The notes below the pieces were generated by a model. It had not been told where the DNA came from. It saw only the letters and a program-made list of their open reading frames with translations, and made no database searches. From Fusibacter_A sp965140735 (GTDB lineage Bacteria > Bacillota > Clostridia > Peptostreptococcales > Acidaminobacteraceae), in NCBI GenBank assembly GCA_965140735.1, contig OZ223306.1, forward strand, positions 3,658,001 through 3,722,000: a DNA stretch of 64,000 nt, read 5' to 3'. Both the position numbers and the translations under genes were made by a program. Below are positions 43,201 through 53,326 of the stretch, piece after piece. Each line of letters starts with the position of its first letter. Within the stretch, counting starts at the first letter, position 1.

Positions 43201-46200
43201 ATGAAATCAGTGGGATTACCTGACCAACAGGGCTTGTATCGTCCTGAACTTGAAAAGGACAATTGTGGTGTCGGATTTGTGGCAAATATCAATGGAGATA
43301 AAAGCCATACAATTGTCAAAAAAGGTGTAGAAGTACTTGTCAACATGACGCATAGAGGTGCGTCGGGATCTGATCCCAATACGGGTGATGGTGCAGGCAT
43401 TATGTTTCAAATACCACATGAATTTTTTGAAGGCATTTGTGAGAATAAAGGCATAGAGCTTCCAGGCAGAGGGCTTTATGCGGTAGGAATGGTGTTTTTA
43501 CCTAAGTCACCTGCGATTAGGTATCAATGTGAAGGCATATTAGAACGTATTGTTATAGAAGAAGGCGCTTCGGTCCTTGGTTGGAGAACTGTACCTACAG
43601 ATAACAGAATGATCGGCGAAACCGCTCGTGGGACAGAGCCTAATATTAGACAAGTCTTTATAGGTCTCGGTGATCTTGAAAACATAGAGATTTTTAAGCA
43701 AAAGCTCTATATGATTAGAAAGAGGACAGAAAACGAGGTTAAGGCACTCGTAAAAAAGGGCACTGAATACTTTTATATCTGTAGTATGTCTAGTGAAACA
43801 ATTGTCTACAAAGGCCTACTTTTACCAGATCAGATTGGGCCATATTTTATAGATTTACAGGATGTAAATTTTAAAAGTGCCATTGCACTTGTGCATTCAA
43901 GATTCAGTACAAATACGTTTCCAACATGGGATTTGGCACATCCATATAGATATGTAGCACATAATGGTGAAATTAATACCATTAGAGGGAATCGAAATTG
44001 GATGAATGCTCGAGAAGGGGTCTTAAAATCCAGTGTTTATGGTGCTGACTTTTCAAAAGCGTTTCCGATTGTAACGCCAAATGGGAGTGACTCGGCTTCT
44101 CTTGATAATGTATTTGAACTTTTAGTAAAACATGGTAATAGTAACGCTAAAGCCATGATGACGCTCATACCAGAGGCATGGGAGAATGATCAAACCATGA
44201 ATGCTGAACTCAAAGCCTTTTATGAGACGAATGGTTCATTAATAGAACCATGGGATGGTCCAGCAGCAGTGTTTTTCTGTGATGGTATACAAGTAGGGGC
44301 AACACTTGATCGTAACGGTCTTAGACCAGCTAAGTACGTTATTACTAAAGGCGGCTTAATGGTCATGGCTTCTGAGCTTGGCGTTCTAAAGTTCAGCCCA
44401 GAAGAAGTGCTTGAAAAGGGTCGATTAGAACCAGGAAAAATGATGATCGTAGACACTAAAAAAGGAATGCTTTTTAAAAATGATGCCATTAAGGCTTCCG
44501 TTTTTTCAAAATATCCTTATGAGGCCGAATTGGCTAAGTCTAAGGTCTGCTTAAGCGATCTTCCTGAAAATGAAGAAAACTATGTCCTTAGAGATGAGAA
44601 TTTACTGGAAAAGCAAGCAGCGTTTGCCTATACACTTGAAGATGTAAATCATGTGATTAAAGCCATGGCAGAGACCGGGAAAGAACCTCTTGGTGCCATG
44701 GGAAATGATGCACCACTGGCAGTGTTATCCAATCAAACTCAAACTTTTTTTGCTTATTTTAGACAATTATTTGCGCAGGTGACAAATCCGCCGATTGATC
44801 CAATTAGAGAAAAGAACGTGATGTCTCTTATGAATTATATGGGAACACAGTCAGGCTTTTTAGATGAAGAACCTAACTTTATGCCTTTTATCAGTCTCAA
44901 GACACCTGTTCTGTCTAATGCTGAAACTCGAAAAATAAAAGCACTGAGAAATGCACATTTTAATGCCACTAAAATTCCAATTACGTTTAAGGCGGATGAG
45001 GGCATAGAAGGGTTTAAAAAGGCATTGACATTAATCTGCGAAAGAGCATCCAAACGTGTCAATGAAGGTTATAACTTACTCATTTTAAGTGATAAGAAAG
45101 TGGATGGTTATGAAGCTGCAATACCAAGTCTTCTGGCAGTATCGGCAGTACATCACCATTTGATTGACAATAAGACTAGAACGAAAATTTCTATTATTGT
45201 TGAAGCAGGTGATGTGAGAGAAACCACACATGTTGCATTACTCATAGGGTATGGCGCAAGTGCTGTAAATCCATATCTAGCGATAGAAACGGCTAAAAAT
45301 TTGGTTAATCAAGGTTTAGTTAAAAATATAACTGCTGAGGAAGCGGGCTATAATCTAATTAATTCACTCTCTACAGGCCTTCTTAAAATTCTATCAAAGA
45401 TGGGGATTTGCACCGTTCAGTCTTATCAGGGTGCGCAGATCTTTGAAGCCCTAGGATTGGGTGATGATTTTGTGAATCGCTATTTTCCAGGGACCCCTAC
45501 TAATATTGGTGGTCTTGGCATAGAAGAAATCGCACGTGAGACGCTTGAAAATCATGCCAAGGCATTTAATAGACTCAGAAGACCGAGCTATGAACTTGAA
45601 ATTGGTGGTCAACACGTATGGCGTAGAGGCGGTGAGAGACATCTCTTTAATCCAGAGACCATTTATCTTTTACAGCAGTCCACGCGATCGAATGATTATG
45701 ATCTATACAAGCAGTATGCTTCCAAAATAAACGATCAATCTAAAGGGTTATTTACCTTAAGAGGGCTATTTGAACTCAAGGGCACAAGACCAGCGGTTCC
45801 GCTTGAAGAAGTTGAGCCTATTGGAGAAATTATAAAACGATTTTGTACTGGGGCTATGTCCTTTGGATCATTGAGTCAAGAAGTACATGAGACGATTGCC
45901 ATTGCCATGAATCGACTAGGCGCAAAGAGCAACAGCGGTGAAGGTGGCGAGGACGATAAACGCTATGAAGTGGATTCAAGCGGTAATGATAAGAGAAGTG
46001 CTACGAAACAAATTGCATCCGCAAGATTCGGTGTCAATACCAACTACATCATGCATGCAGATGAACTTCAGATTAAGGTGGCACAGGGTGCAAAACCAGG
46101 TGAAGGTGGTCATTTACCGGGTAATAAGGTCACTGTCCATATTGCAAGAGTAAGACATTCCACGCCGGGAATTGATTTAATATCACCGCCGCCACATCAT

Positions 46201-47757
46201 GATATTTACTCTATAGAGGATTTGGCACAGCTCATTTATGACTTAAAATCAACTAATCCAAAAGCACGCATCAGTGTTAAATTGGTTTCAGAAGTAGGTA
46301 TTGGTACCATTGCAGCAGGTGTGGCTAAGGCGCATGCGGATATGATTCTCATCAGTGGTCATGATGGTGGTACTGGTGCTTCGCCATTGTCTTCAATTAA
46401 GACAGCAGGGACACCATGGGAGATTGGTCTTTCAGAAACGCATCAAGTTCTCTTGCTCAATAATTTAAGAAGTCGCGTTAGACTTCAAACAGATGGACAA
46501 CTCAAGACGGGTCGAGATGTGGTTGTGGCAGCATTGCTTGGTGCTGAGGAATTTGGATTTGCAACGACAGCACTTGTAATCATGGGTTGCACAATGCTCA
46601 GACATTGTAATAAAAATAATTGTGATCTCGGTGTTGCAACTCAAGATCCAGAACTGAGAAAGCACTTTTCAGGCAAACCAGAATATTTGATGAACTTTAT
46701 GCGTTTTATTGCGCGTGAGACACGTGAAATCATGGCAGAGCTTGGTTTTAGAAGTGTGGATGAGATGGTAGGACACATTGATAATATTCATGTGAATAAA
46801 GAAATTGATCATTGGAAAGCAAAGCATTTAAACTTTGATAAAATCTTATACAAACCGGATATGCCGCTTAGAATGAAGCCATATTGCATAAAAGCACAAG
46901 AACATGGCATTGAAAACAGTTTTGATCATAAACTCATAGAAATTTCAAAGAGTGCAATCAAGTATAAAAGAGCTGTGAAGAGTGCTTTTGAGATCAAAAA
47001 TACGCATCGTTCTGTGGGTGCTATGTTATCGGGTAAAATAGTTAATGCATATGGCGCCGCAGGCCTTGAAGAAGATTTGATTCACTTGACATTCTATGGC
47101 TCTGCTGGGCAGAGTTTTGGTGCATTTGGTGCCAAGGGGCTCACAATGATCCTTGAAGGTGAAGCTAATGATTATGTAGGCAAAGGGTTATCAGGTGCTA
47201 AAATCATCGTAAAACCGCCTAAAAACTCTTCATTTGATGCAGGTGAGACTTATATTGCTGGAAATACACTTCTATATGGTGCGACTGATGGTGAAGTCTA
47301 TATCAATGGTTGTGTGGGTGAGCGTTTTGCAGTTAGAAATAGTGGCGCAACAGCTGTCGTTGAAGGTGTTGGAAACCATGGCTGTGAATATATGACAGGT
47401 GGAACTGTATTGATTCTAGGTAACACAGGCAAAAACTTTGCAGCAGGTATGTCTGGCGGAGAGGCTTTTGTCTATGATCCAGAGCATACTTTGAAAACAA
47501 AATGTAATTTTGAAATGGTAAAAATATATGATCTTGGTGAAGTTGAACAAGAGCGCGTAAAACAATTGATTAGCAAACACTATCTCTATACAGATTCAAA
47601 GCGTGCACTTGAAGTTCTAGACAACTGGGATGAGCATGTAAAAGACTTTAAACAGGTCGTTTCACCAGCGTATAAACAAATTCTTGATAATCAAAACAAT
47701 CCAAATAAACAAACTTTAGAAGACACTAAGACATCTACACTTGAAGCGATTTCATAA
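43201..47757 (+). CDS. gltB: Glutamate synthase, large subunit
   Basis: A 1518-residue enzyme of normal length. Cys22 in KDNCGVGFVA becomes the N-terminal nucleophile of the glutaminase domain after removal of a propeptide (domain about 22-430). A central domain (about 470-760), the FMN/2-oxoglutarate domain (about 820-1190) with the 3Fe-4S cysteines in MGCTMLRHCNKNNCDLG, and the GXGXG beta-helix (about 1270-1460) follow. It converts glutamine and 2-oxoglutarate to two glutamates. Partner GltD follows after 14 bases. Confidence 0.95.
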   Translation: MKSVGLPDQQGLYRPELEKDNCGVGFVANINGDKSHTIVKKGVEVLVNMTHRGASGSDPNTGDGAGIMFQIPHEFFEGICENKGIELPGRGLYAVGMVFLPKSPAIRYQCEGILERIVIEEGASVLGWRTVPTDNRMIGETARGTEPNIRQVFIGLGDLENIEIFKQKLYMIRKRTENEVKALVKKGTEYFYICSMSSETIVYKGLLLPDQIGPYFIDLQDVNFKSAIALVHSRFSTNTFPTWDLAHPYRYVAHNGEINTIRGNRNWMNAREGVLKSSVYGADFSKAFPIVTPNGSDSASLDNVFELLVKHGNSNAKAMMTLIPEAWENDQTMNAELKAFYETNGSLIEPWDGPAAVFFCDGIQVGATLDRNGLRPAKYVITKGGLMVMASELGVLKFSPEEVLEKGRLEPGKMMIVDTKKGMLFKNDAIKASVFSKYPYEAELAKSKVCLSDLPENEENYVLRDENLLEKQAAFAYTLEDVNHVIKAMAETGKEPLGAMGNDAPLAVLSNQTQTFFAYFRQLFAQVTNPPIDPIREKNVMSLMNYMGTQSGFLDEEPNFMPFISLKTPVLSNAETRKIKALRNAHFNATKIPITFKADEGIEGFKKALTLICERASKRVNEGYNLLILSDKKVDGYEAAIPSLLAVSAVHHHLIDNKTRTKISIIVEAGDVRETTHVALLIGYGASAVNPYLAIETAKNLVNQGLVKNITAEEAGYNLINSLSTGLLKILSKMGICTVQSYQGAQIFEALGLGDDFVNRYFPGTPTNIGGLGIEEIARETLENHAKAFNRLRRPSYELEIGGQHVWRRGGERHLFNPETIYLLQQSTRSNDYDLYKQYASKINDQSKGLFTLRGLFELKGTRPAVPLEEVEPIGEIIKRFCTGAMSFGSLSQEVHETIAIAMNRLGAKSNSGEGGEDDKRYEVDSSGNDKRSATKQIASARFGVNTNYIMHADELQIKVAQGAKPGEGGHLPGNKVTVHIARVRHSTPGIDLISPPPHHDIYSIEDLAQLIYDLKSTNPKARISVKLVSEVGIGTIAAGVAKAHADMILISGHDGGTGASPLSSIKTAGTPWEIGLSETHQVLLLNNLRSRVRLQTDGQLKTGRDVVVAALLGAEEFGFATTALVIMGCTMLRHCNKNNCDLGVATQDPELRKHFSGKPEYLMNFMRFIARETREIMAELGFRSVDEMVGHIDNIHVNKEIDHWKAKHLNFDKILYKPDMPLRMKPYCIKAQEHGIENSFDHKLIEISKSAIKYKRAVKSAFEIKNTHRSVGAMLSGKIVNAYGAAGLEEDLIHLTFYGSAGQSFGAFGAKGLTMILEGEANDYVGKGLSGAKIIVKPPKNSSFDAGETYIAGNTLLYGATDGEVYINGCVGERFAVRNSGATAVVEGVGNHGCEYMTGGTVLILGNTGKNFAAGMSGGEAFVYDPEHTLKTKCNFEMVKIYDLGEVEQERVKQLISKHYLYTDSKRALEVLDNWDEHVKDFKQVVSPAYKQILDNQNNPNKQTLEDTKTSTLEAIS

Positions 47758-47771
47758 AGGAGGGGAGACAA

Positions 47772-49199
47772 ATGAAAGATATCATGCTTTTTAACGAAGA
47801 AAATCGTAAAAATTTCAAATTAAGACCTGTCTCTCAACGGCTAAAGGATAATCGAAGTGTCTATAAGCCATTAGATGAGACCGTTATGGCAGTACAAGCA
47901 GGCAGATGCATGACTTGTGGCACGACATTTTGCAGTTTTGGGTGCCCACTGGGTAATCTGATTTCATATTGGAATGAGATGACAGGGGAGTTGGATTGGA
48001 AGCATGCCTATGATATGCTCAGTCGAACGAGTAACTTTCCTGAATTTACGTCAAGAGTATGTCCAGCACTTTGTGAAGCGTCTTGTAATTTAGGGGTTAA
48101 TCACGAACCTGTGTCTATAAGAGAAGTTGAATATACAATTATCGAGCATGCTTTTAAGGCAGGTTGGGTTAAACCGAGAATTCCAAAGATGAAAACAGGC
48201 AAGAAAATCGCTATAGTAGGTTCAGGGCCGGCAGGCCTTGCTGCTGCGGACGAACTTACAGCAGTGGGACACGATTGTGTGGTATTTGAACGTAATGCTG
48301 AGCCAGGCGGACTCATGCGCTATGGGATTCCAAATTTTAAACTAGAAAAAGAAGTGATCGACCGCAGAATTGATGTGATGAAAGCGGCAGGTGTCTCTTT
48401 TAAAATGAACACTTGTGTTGGAGAAGATGTATTGCCTCAAGACTTACTAAAAGAATATGATGTGTTAGTCTTAACAGGGGGATCGACAATTCCGAGAGAC
48501 TTAAAGGTTGATGGCAGAGATCTAAACGGCATCTATTATGCTGTAGATTATCTAGAAAATCACACGAAGAGATTGAATAATGTGGATACAGGTGGCGTGG
48601 TCATCGATGCTAAAGACAAAAACGTCTTGGTTATTGGTGGTGGTGATACGGGGTCTGACTGCATTGGTACGGCGAATCGGCAAGGTGCGAAATCGGTATA
48701 TCAGATCGAAATCATGCCAAAACCGCCTAAGGAAAGAGATGCGTCAACACCTTGGCCACTTTATCCAAGGCTTTATAAAGAAACTTCTTCACATAAAGAA
48801 GGCTGTATTCAAAATTGGGAGATCAATACGAAGCAGATCTTGGGTGAGTCTAATGTCGAAAAAGTCGTTCTTGAAAGAATCAAATGGGTGAATGAAAATG
48901 GTCGAATGGTGATGAAACCCATTGAAGACAGCGAATTCACTTTGGAGATTGACATGATCTTACTTGCTATGGGATTTATTTCACCACAGTATGAAGGGAT
49001 GGTTGAGTCACTTGGATTGAAGCTTGATCCAAGAGGCAATCTTTTGACAGATCAAAATTATCAAACTTCTCTTGAAGGCGTATTCACTGCTGGTGATATG
49101 AGAAGTGGTCAATCTTTAGTGGTAAGAGCTATAAAAGAAGGCCGGGAAGTTGCAAAACATGTGGATGAATATCTCATGGGGGAAACGTTTATTAAATAG
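47772..49199 (+). CDS. gltD: Glutamate synthase, NADPH-dependent small subunit
   Basis: A 475-residue flavoprotein. Two N-terminal 4Fe-4S motifs, CMTCGTTFCSFGCPLGN and CPALCEASCNLG, then the FAD site AIVGSGPAGLAAADEL near 140 and the NADPH site VLVIGGGDTGSDCIGTA near 285. The C-terminal GVFTAGDMRSGQSLVVRAIKEGR is typical. It feeds electrons from NADPH to GltB. AGGAGGGGAG precedes the ATG. A strong terminator ends the operon. Confidence 0.95.
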   Translation: MKDIMLFNEENRKNFKLRPVSQRLKDNRSVYKPLDETVMAVQAGRCMTCGTTFCSFGCPLGNLISYWNEMTGELDWKHAYDMLSRTSNFPEFTSRVCPALCEASCNLGVNHEPVSIREVEYTIIEHAFKAGWVKPRIPKMKTGKKIAIVGSGPAGLAAADELTAVGHDCVVFERNAEPGGLMRYGIPNFKLEKEVIDRRIDVMKAAGVSFKMNTCVGEDVLPQDLLKEYDVLVLTGGSTIPRDLKVDGRDLNGIYYAVDYLENHTKRLNNVDTGGVVIDAKDKNVLVIGGGDTGSDCIGTANRQGAKSVYQIEIMPKPPKERDASTPWPLYPRLYKETSSHKEGCIQNWEINTKQILGESNVEKVVLERIKWVNENGRMVMKPIEDSEFTLEIDMILLAMGFISPQYEGMVESLGLKLDPRGNLLTDQNYQTSLEGVFTAGDMRSGQSLVVRAIKEGREVAKHVDEYLMGETFIK

Positions 49200-49225
49200 G
49201 GTTATAAAATAGAACTGTAACAGAC

Positions 49226-49268
49226 AAACAGCCGATATGCTATGGGGGTAGTATATCGGCTGTTTTTT
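49226..49268 (+). terminator. gltBD terminator
   Basis: AAACAGCCGATAT pairs perfectly with ATATCGGCTGTTT, followed by TTT. Confidence 0.92.
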
Positions 49269-49429
49269 AGTATGTCTCAATTTGAATTGAGATGTGCATT
49301 TCAAATTTTATTGATATAATATGTTTATATTTGGAATTGAAATTAGATTAATATTTAGCTTGATTATAAAATTAAGTTCATTGTAAAAATAGAATATTAA
49401 AGTAAAATTGGAGAAGAGGTCCTAAAAAA

Positions 49430-51409
49430 ATGAAGAAAATAAAATACTTAATTGGATTTATATTGATTGTTGTCGGTTTTTTATTTAATGGAGAAATTTT
49501 CATACTTCATTTAGATAATTTTCAGGACAGTTATTATCGGTCATCATTTGCGTTTGATACCATGGCACAAAGTATTCTGGACAGCGAAATTATAGACGAC
49601 TTTATAAGTACAGGTATTGAAAATCAAGTAGACTTCTTCATGGTAGACAGTAAGATAAAATCAGCTTACCATGAAGAAATTAAAATATCTGGGACTAAGA
49701 ATGCAATTAATTACATAAAGAGCAGAGGGATAAGTGAGGGCAAATACAATAGCCTTTTCATGGGAACTGTTGATGTTCAATTTATAGAATTTGATAAAGT
49801 GGTAGATATAAAAAATCATGAGTATTGCTATTATATTGGAGATGAGTCTGAAGTTCATAACATAAGGGCATTTAAAGCTGATCTCATTAATAAGTATGGT
49901 GGCGGATTTCCCAAGTTATATGGTTCTGATAGAGAGTTATGGATGAATTTAGTGACTGTTTGGCTCATTATTTTTACATTGATTTTAATTATTGCAATGT
50001 ATGAGGTTGTCTATAAGAAAAAAGAAGTGGCAATTAGAATTGTTTTGGGTGAAGATGTAAAAACACTTTTTATGCGTAACATACTTTTGGATACAGTTTT
50101 TTTTCTGGTAGCCTTTCTGGGGAGCGCTATTCTATTTTCAAAGATTTCAAACGTTTACTTTAAAGTGGAATACTATGCGAGATTTTTTGCACTCTTTATT
50201 CTTTTAAACCTAATGATTAATGCAACAATTTTTCTGATCAATTTTAAGAAACATTTATCTAATAACAGTGGATTTAAGGTGTTCTTAACATTAAATTATG
50301 GTCTGAAAACTATCATTACGGTTTTGACGATCTTTATTTTATCGAGTAACCTTGTAATCTTATCAGACAGCTATAATTTATATAAACAGAGAACTTTTTT
50401 TGAAATGAATAAAGATTATAGTTACTATAGATTAAACTATAAAATTGGTAATGAGGAAAAAACCTTTGAAGATGAAGGGGTAACAAATCAAATTTTTTAT
50501 AATAGATTTTGGGATAAATCATTTCAATATTCAAATTTAACAGGAAGTTTCGATAATAAATATCCAATTGTTTTAATTAATAGACCATCAATGTATGAAC
50601 TTTCAAAAAAATGGCTCTTTTTAGAGCCAATATTAGAATCGTGTGTGGAAAATAAAGCATATATTTTACGACCTCATAATATTCAAATAAATTCTGTAGC
50701 GTATGAAAATGCAGAAAAAAACTATGAGATCTATTTCGATAAGCAAAGGTTAGATGAGAGCAATCAAATCATTTATCCAGAAAATATAAAATTAATCGGT
50801 ATTGATAATCAGGAATTTTTTAAGAGTACATTGTTTGAAAACCCCCTTATTATATTTGATAATACGAGTTCTGCTATTGATGTCGAAAGGGCACAAGTTA
50901 CTTTTGCAAATGCGGCTGGTATAATGTACGATATTTCTGAAGAGGATTTCGATACATTTATTGAAGAATTTCAATTAAAAGATCAAATTGTTGTCAAATC
51001 TAATGTACTTGATGTGTATGAGTATAATTGGAGCATTAATTCACGTAATGCAAAGCTGATTGTTATTCTCTCGTTATTTTTAATATTTTTGGAAATGTTT
51101 TTAGTTGTAATGATTATCCGTATGGAATATCGCTATAATGCGATTGAAATGTCACTTAAAAAAATATATGGGTATTCGATTTTTGAACGCAATAGCCGAA
51201 TTATAAGTGTCACAATATTTAGCGCAATCTTTAGCATGTTAGGCACTTTGGTCATCTACTCTCTTATGGGCGTTGATGGTAGGGGCAAACTTTATATATT
51301 CGGTTGTGGTATTAGTTTAATGGTGATGACGTTAATTTATATTGTTATTAAAGCAAAAATGATAGAAAATGAAAGACTTTCATCCATTTTGAAAGGAGAA
51401 CACATATGA
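49430..51409 (+). CDS. Bacteriocin-type ABC transporter permease (DUF1430-like)
   Basis: A 659-residue membrane protein. One N-terminal helix (about 5-25), an extracytoplasmic domain, a group of helices (about 180-320), a second outer domain and three C-terminal helices (about 540-650), an FtsX/MacB-like design. The overall pattern fits the bacteriocin-associated seven-helix proteins found next to lactococcin-972-type genes. It overlaps the ATPase gene by four bases. No precursor peptide gene is seen beside it. Export or immunity is suggested, not shown. Confidence 0.65.
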   Translation: MKKIKYLIGFILIVVGFLFNGEIFILHLDNFQDSYYRSSFAFDTMAQSILDSEIIDDFISTGIENQVDFFMVDSKIKSAYHEEIKISGTKNAINYIKSRGISEGKYNSLFMGTVDVQFIEFDKVVDIKNHEYCYYIGDESEVHNIRAFKADLINKYGGGFPKLYGSDRELWMNLVTVWLIIFTLILIIAMYEVVYKKKEVAIRIVLGEDVKTLFMRNILLDTVFFLVAFLGSAILFSKISNVYFKVEYYARFFALFILLNLMINATIFLINFKKHLSNNSGFKVFLTLNYGLKTIITVLTIFILSSNLVILSDSYNLYKQRTFFEMNKDYSYYRLNYKIGNEEKTFEDEGVTNQIFYNRFWDKSFQYSNLTGSFDNKYPIVLINRPSMYELSKKWLFLEPILESCVENKAYILRPHNIQINSVAYENAEKNYEIYFDKQRLDESNQIIYPENIKLIGIDNQEFFKSTLFENPLIIFDNTSSAIDVERAQVTFANAAGIMYDISEEDFDTFIEEFQLKDQIVVKSNVLDVYEYNWSINSRNAKLIVILSLFLIFLEMFLVVMIIRMEYRYNAIEMSLKKIYGYSIFERNSRIISVTIFSAIFSMLGTLVIYSLMGVDGRGKLYIFGCGISLMVMTLIYIVIKAKMIENERLSSILKGEHI

Positions 51410-52014
51410 TTGAAGGCATAAATATCACAAAGCGCTTTGGAGATCATCTTATTTTAGATCGATATAGTTTCCAAATACCAGATGGTGATTTGGTATGTTT
51501 TTCTGGAAAGAGCGGTACAGGAAAGACGACATTGCTAAATATCATAGGCCTTATTGAACCCTATGATGAAGGACAACTCTTAATTAATAATAAGCTCTAC
51601 AAGAGTAATAAGCAGAAACTTGAATACTTTCGTTCGGAAGTAGGCTTTTTATTTCAGAACTTTGCATTAATTGAGAATAAAACCGTTGAGCAGAATCTTG
51701 AAATCATAAAAGAGAAATATAGAACAGATTACTTGATTGAAGAAGCGCTGGAAAAGGTGGGGTTATTGGATAAATTAAAAAGTAAAGTATTTACGCTATC
51801 TGGTGGTGAGCAACAGCGTATAGCTTTGGCACGATTGTTTCTTAAAAAGTGTGAGATTATTTTAGCAGATGAACCTACGGGATCACTAGATTCTGAAAAT
51901 GCTGAAATTGTTATGCAAATTTTATTGGATTTAAACAGAGCGGGAAAGACTGTTATTTTAGTGACGCATGATAAACAAATAAAAAGTAAGGTTAATAGGG
52001 TTTTCGAGTTATGA
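51406..52014 (+). CDS. ABC transporter ATPase, LolD/MacB type
   Basis: A 202-residue ATP-binding subunit. Walker A SGKSGTGKTTLLN near 32, Q-loop LFQNFALIENKTV, signature TLSGGEQQRIALARLF near 132 and Walker B IILADEPTGSLDSEN. It ends early after LVTHDKQI, as in the short bacteriocin-associated ATPases. GAAAGGAG precedes the ATG, which overlaps the permease stop. Works with the preceding permease. Confidence 0.85.
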   Translation: MIEGINITKRFGDHLILDRYSFQIPDGDLVCFSGKSGTGKTTLLNIIGLIEPYDEGQLLINNKLYKSNKQKLEYFRSEVGFLFQNFALIENKTVEQNLEIIKEKYRTDYLIEEALEKVGLLDKLKSKVFTLSGGEQQRIALARLFLKKCEIILADEPTGSLDSENAEIVMQILLDLNRAGKTVILVTHDKQIKSKVNRVFEL

Positions 52015-52063
52015 TGTTACGTATAATTATCATTTACAGAAAGTTTTGTTCACAAATTGTTAA

Positions 52064-52078
52064 TGATAATTATTATCA
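52064..52078. promoter_or_regulatory. Fur box (7-1-7) upstream of the Rrf2 gene
   Basis: TGATAATTATTATCA matches the B. subtilis Fur-family 7-1-7 consensus TGATAATNATTATCA at every defined position. It ends eight bases before the -35 hexamer of the next promoter. Iron control of the Rrf2/flavin-reductase unit is inferred; no fur gene is in the window. Confidence 0.75.
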
Positions 52079-52085
52079 ATTAGTA

Positions 52086-52126
52086 TTGACATTCTTTCTA
52101 TTTGTAACTATAATGATTACAAATAG
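52086..52126 (+). promoter_or_regulatory. Rrf2 promoter and operator
   Basis: TTGACA (52086-52091), 17-base spacer, TATAAT (52109-52114), both perfect. The inverted repeat CTATTTGTAA/TTACAAATAG (52098-52126, nine-base centre) brackets the -10 box and ends just before the ribosome site, so the adjacent Rrf2 protein probably represses itself. Confidence 0.8.
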
Positions 52127-52138
52127 AGGTGATAACAC

Positions 52139-52555
52139 ATGTACTCAACTAAATTCTCTGTGAGCATACACATTTTAAGTTTAATTGCACTCAATGAGGA
52201 TAAGGCGATAACCTCGGATTACATTGCGAGGAGCATCAACACAAATCCAGCTGTTGTAAGGCGTTTGATGAGTCTTCTTAAAAAAGCAGGGCTGATTCAC
52301 ACACAGACAAAAGTTGGTGCAACCGGGTTGGCAAGGCCATCTGATGGCATATCCATGAAGGATATTTTTAGAGCAGTGGAGAGCGAAGGTCCTATTTTTT
52401 CAGTTCACGAGGACACAAACGAAGCGTGTCCAATAGGCGCAAGAATAGGAAGTGTTGTGGCACATGTCAATAATCAAGTGAAGAGTAAATTTGAAGCTGA
52501 ACTTGATTCGATTTATCTTTCAGACATTTTAGAAGGTCTAACGGACCCAAAATAA
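52139..52555 (+). CDS. Rrf2-family regulator, YwnA type
   Basis: A 138-residue winged-helix protein. KFSVSIHILSLIALNEDKAITSDYIARSINTNPAVVRRLMSLLKKAGLI is typical of Rrf2. It has only one cysteine (CPIGARI), so it lacks the three-cysteine cluster site of NsrR or IscR and belongs with YwnA-like regulators, which do not carry iron-sulfur clusters. Probably autoregulated and controlling the next gene. Confidence 0.87.
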   Translation: MYSTKFSVSIHILSLIALNEDKAITSDYIARSINTNPAVVRRLMSLLKKAGLIHTQTKVGATGLARPSDGISMKDIFRAVESEGPIFSVHEDTNEACPIGARIGSVVAHVNNQVKSKFEAELDSIYLSDILEGLTDPK

Positions 52556-52603
52556 GAATAATTTAAAAATAACAACGAATGAAGACAAAATGGAGGTCTT
52601 ATT

Positions 52604-53146
52604 ATGAAAACAATTGGTATTGTAGTAGGAAGTTTAAGAAAAAATGCATTTAGTAAATCCATCGCAGATTACATTGCGTCTAAACCTGTAGAAGGATTTG
52701 AGTTCAAGTTTATTGAAATTGGTAATTTACCGCTTTACAATCAAGATTTTGATGAAAATTCACCACAATCATATATTGATTTTAGAAATGAAGTAAAGGC
52801 AGTGGATGCTGTATTGTTCGTTACACCAGAGCATAACCGTTCATTCCCAGCAGCACTTAAAAATGCACTAGATGTCGCTTCAAGACCTTATGGTGAAAAC
52901 GTTTGGAATGGCAAGCCAGCTGCTATTGTCAGCGAGTCACCTGGTGCTATTTCAGGATTTGGTGCATACCATCATTTGAAACAAGTCTTAGGATTTTTAA
53001 ATCTTTACGTACTGGCACAGCCAGAAGCTTATGTGGGCAACATTATGAGTTCATTAGATGAAAATGGCAACGTCAATGCGGATAGTTTAAAAGGGTTTTT
53101 AGATGATTTTAAATCTGCATTTGTGGATTGGATTAATAAATTCTAG
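52604..53146 (+). CDS. NAD(P)H-dependent FMN reductase family protein
   Basis: A 180-residue flavodoxin-fold reductase. FMN loop VVGSLRKNAFSKSIADYI near 8-25 and the signature LFVTPEHNRSFPAALKNALD near 72-91. Relatives (YieF/ChrR, azoreductases) reduce quinones, azo dyes or metals. TGGAGG precedes the ATG. It follows the Rrf2 gene by 48 bases and probably shares its Fur-Rrf2-controlled promoter. Confidence 0.88.
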   Translation: MKTIGIVVGSLRKNAFSKSIADYIASKPVEGFEFKFIEIGNLPLYNQDFDENSPQSYIDFRNEVKAVDAVLFVTPEHNRSFPAALKNALDVASRPYGENVWNGKPAAIVSESPGAISGFGAYHHLKQVLGFLNLYVLAQPEAYVGNIMSSLDENGNVNADSLKGFLDDFKSAFVDWINKF

Positions 53147-53190
53147 AAAACGGTTTGCAAATAAAATAGGTACAATGAGATAGAACGATT

Positions 53191-53237
53191 AAAGAACCAC
53201 CGGATGCACAGAGATGCAAACCGATGGTTCTTTTTTT
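53191..53237 (+). terminator. Terminator after the flavin reductase gene
   Basis: AAAGAACCA pairs with TGGTTCTTT and a T-run follows. Confidence 0.85.
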
Positions 53238-53326
53238 ATTAAGACAACAAGATTTGAGCCGAAAGCTGTGATGAGGGGTGTTCAGCCTTGAACAGCAGTA
53301 TAACGGATGGTCTCATTGTAGAGATG

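Noticed and set aside
52139..52555. NsrR- or IscR-type iron-sulfur sensor
   Set aside because: The three conserved cysteines of those proteins are missing; only one cysteine is present.
53171..53322. TACAATGAGA/TCTCATTGTA inverted ends as a mobile element
   Set aside because: Only ten bases match, no second copy is seen, and the segment between is explained by a terminator.
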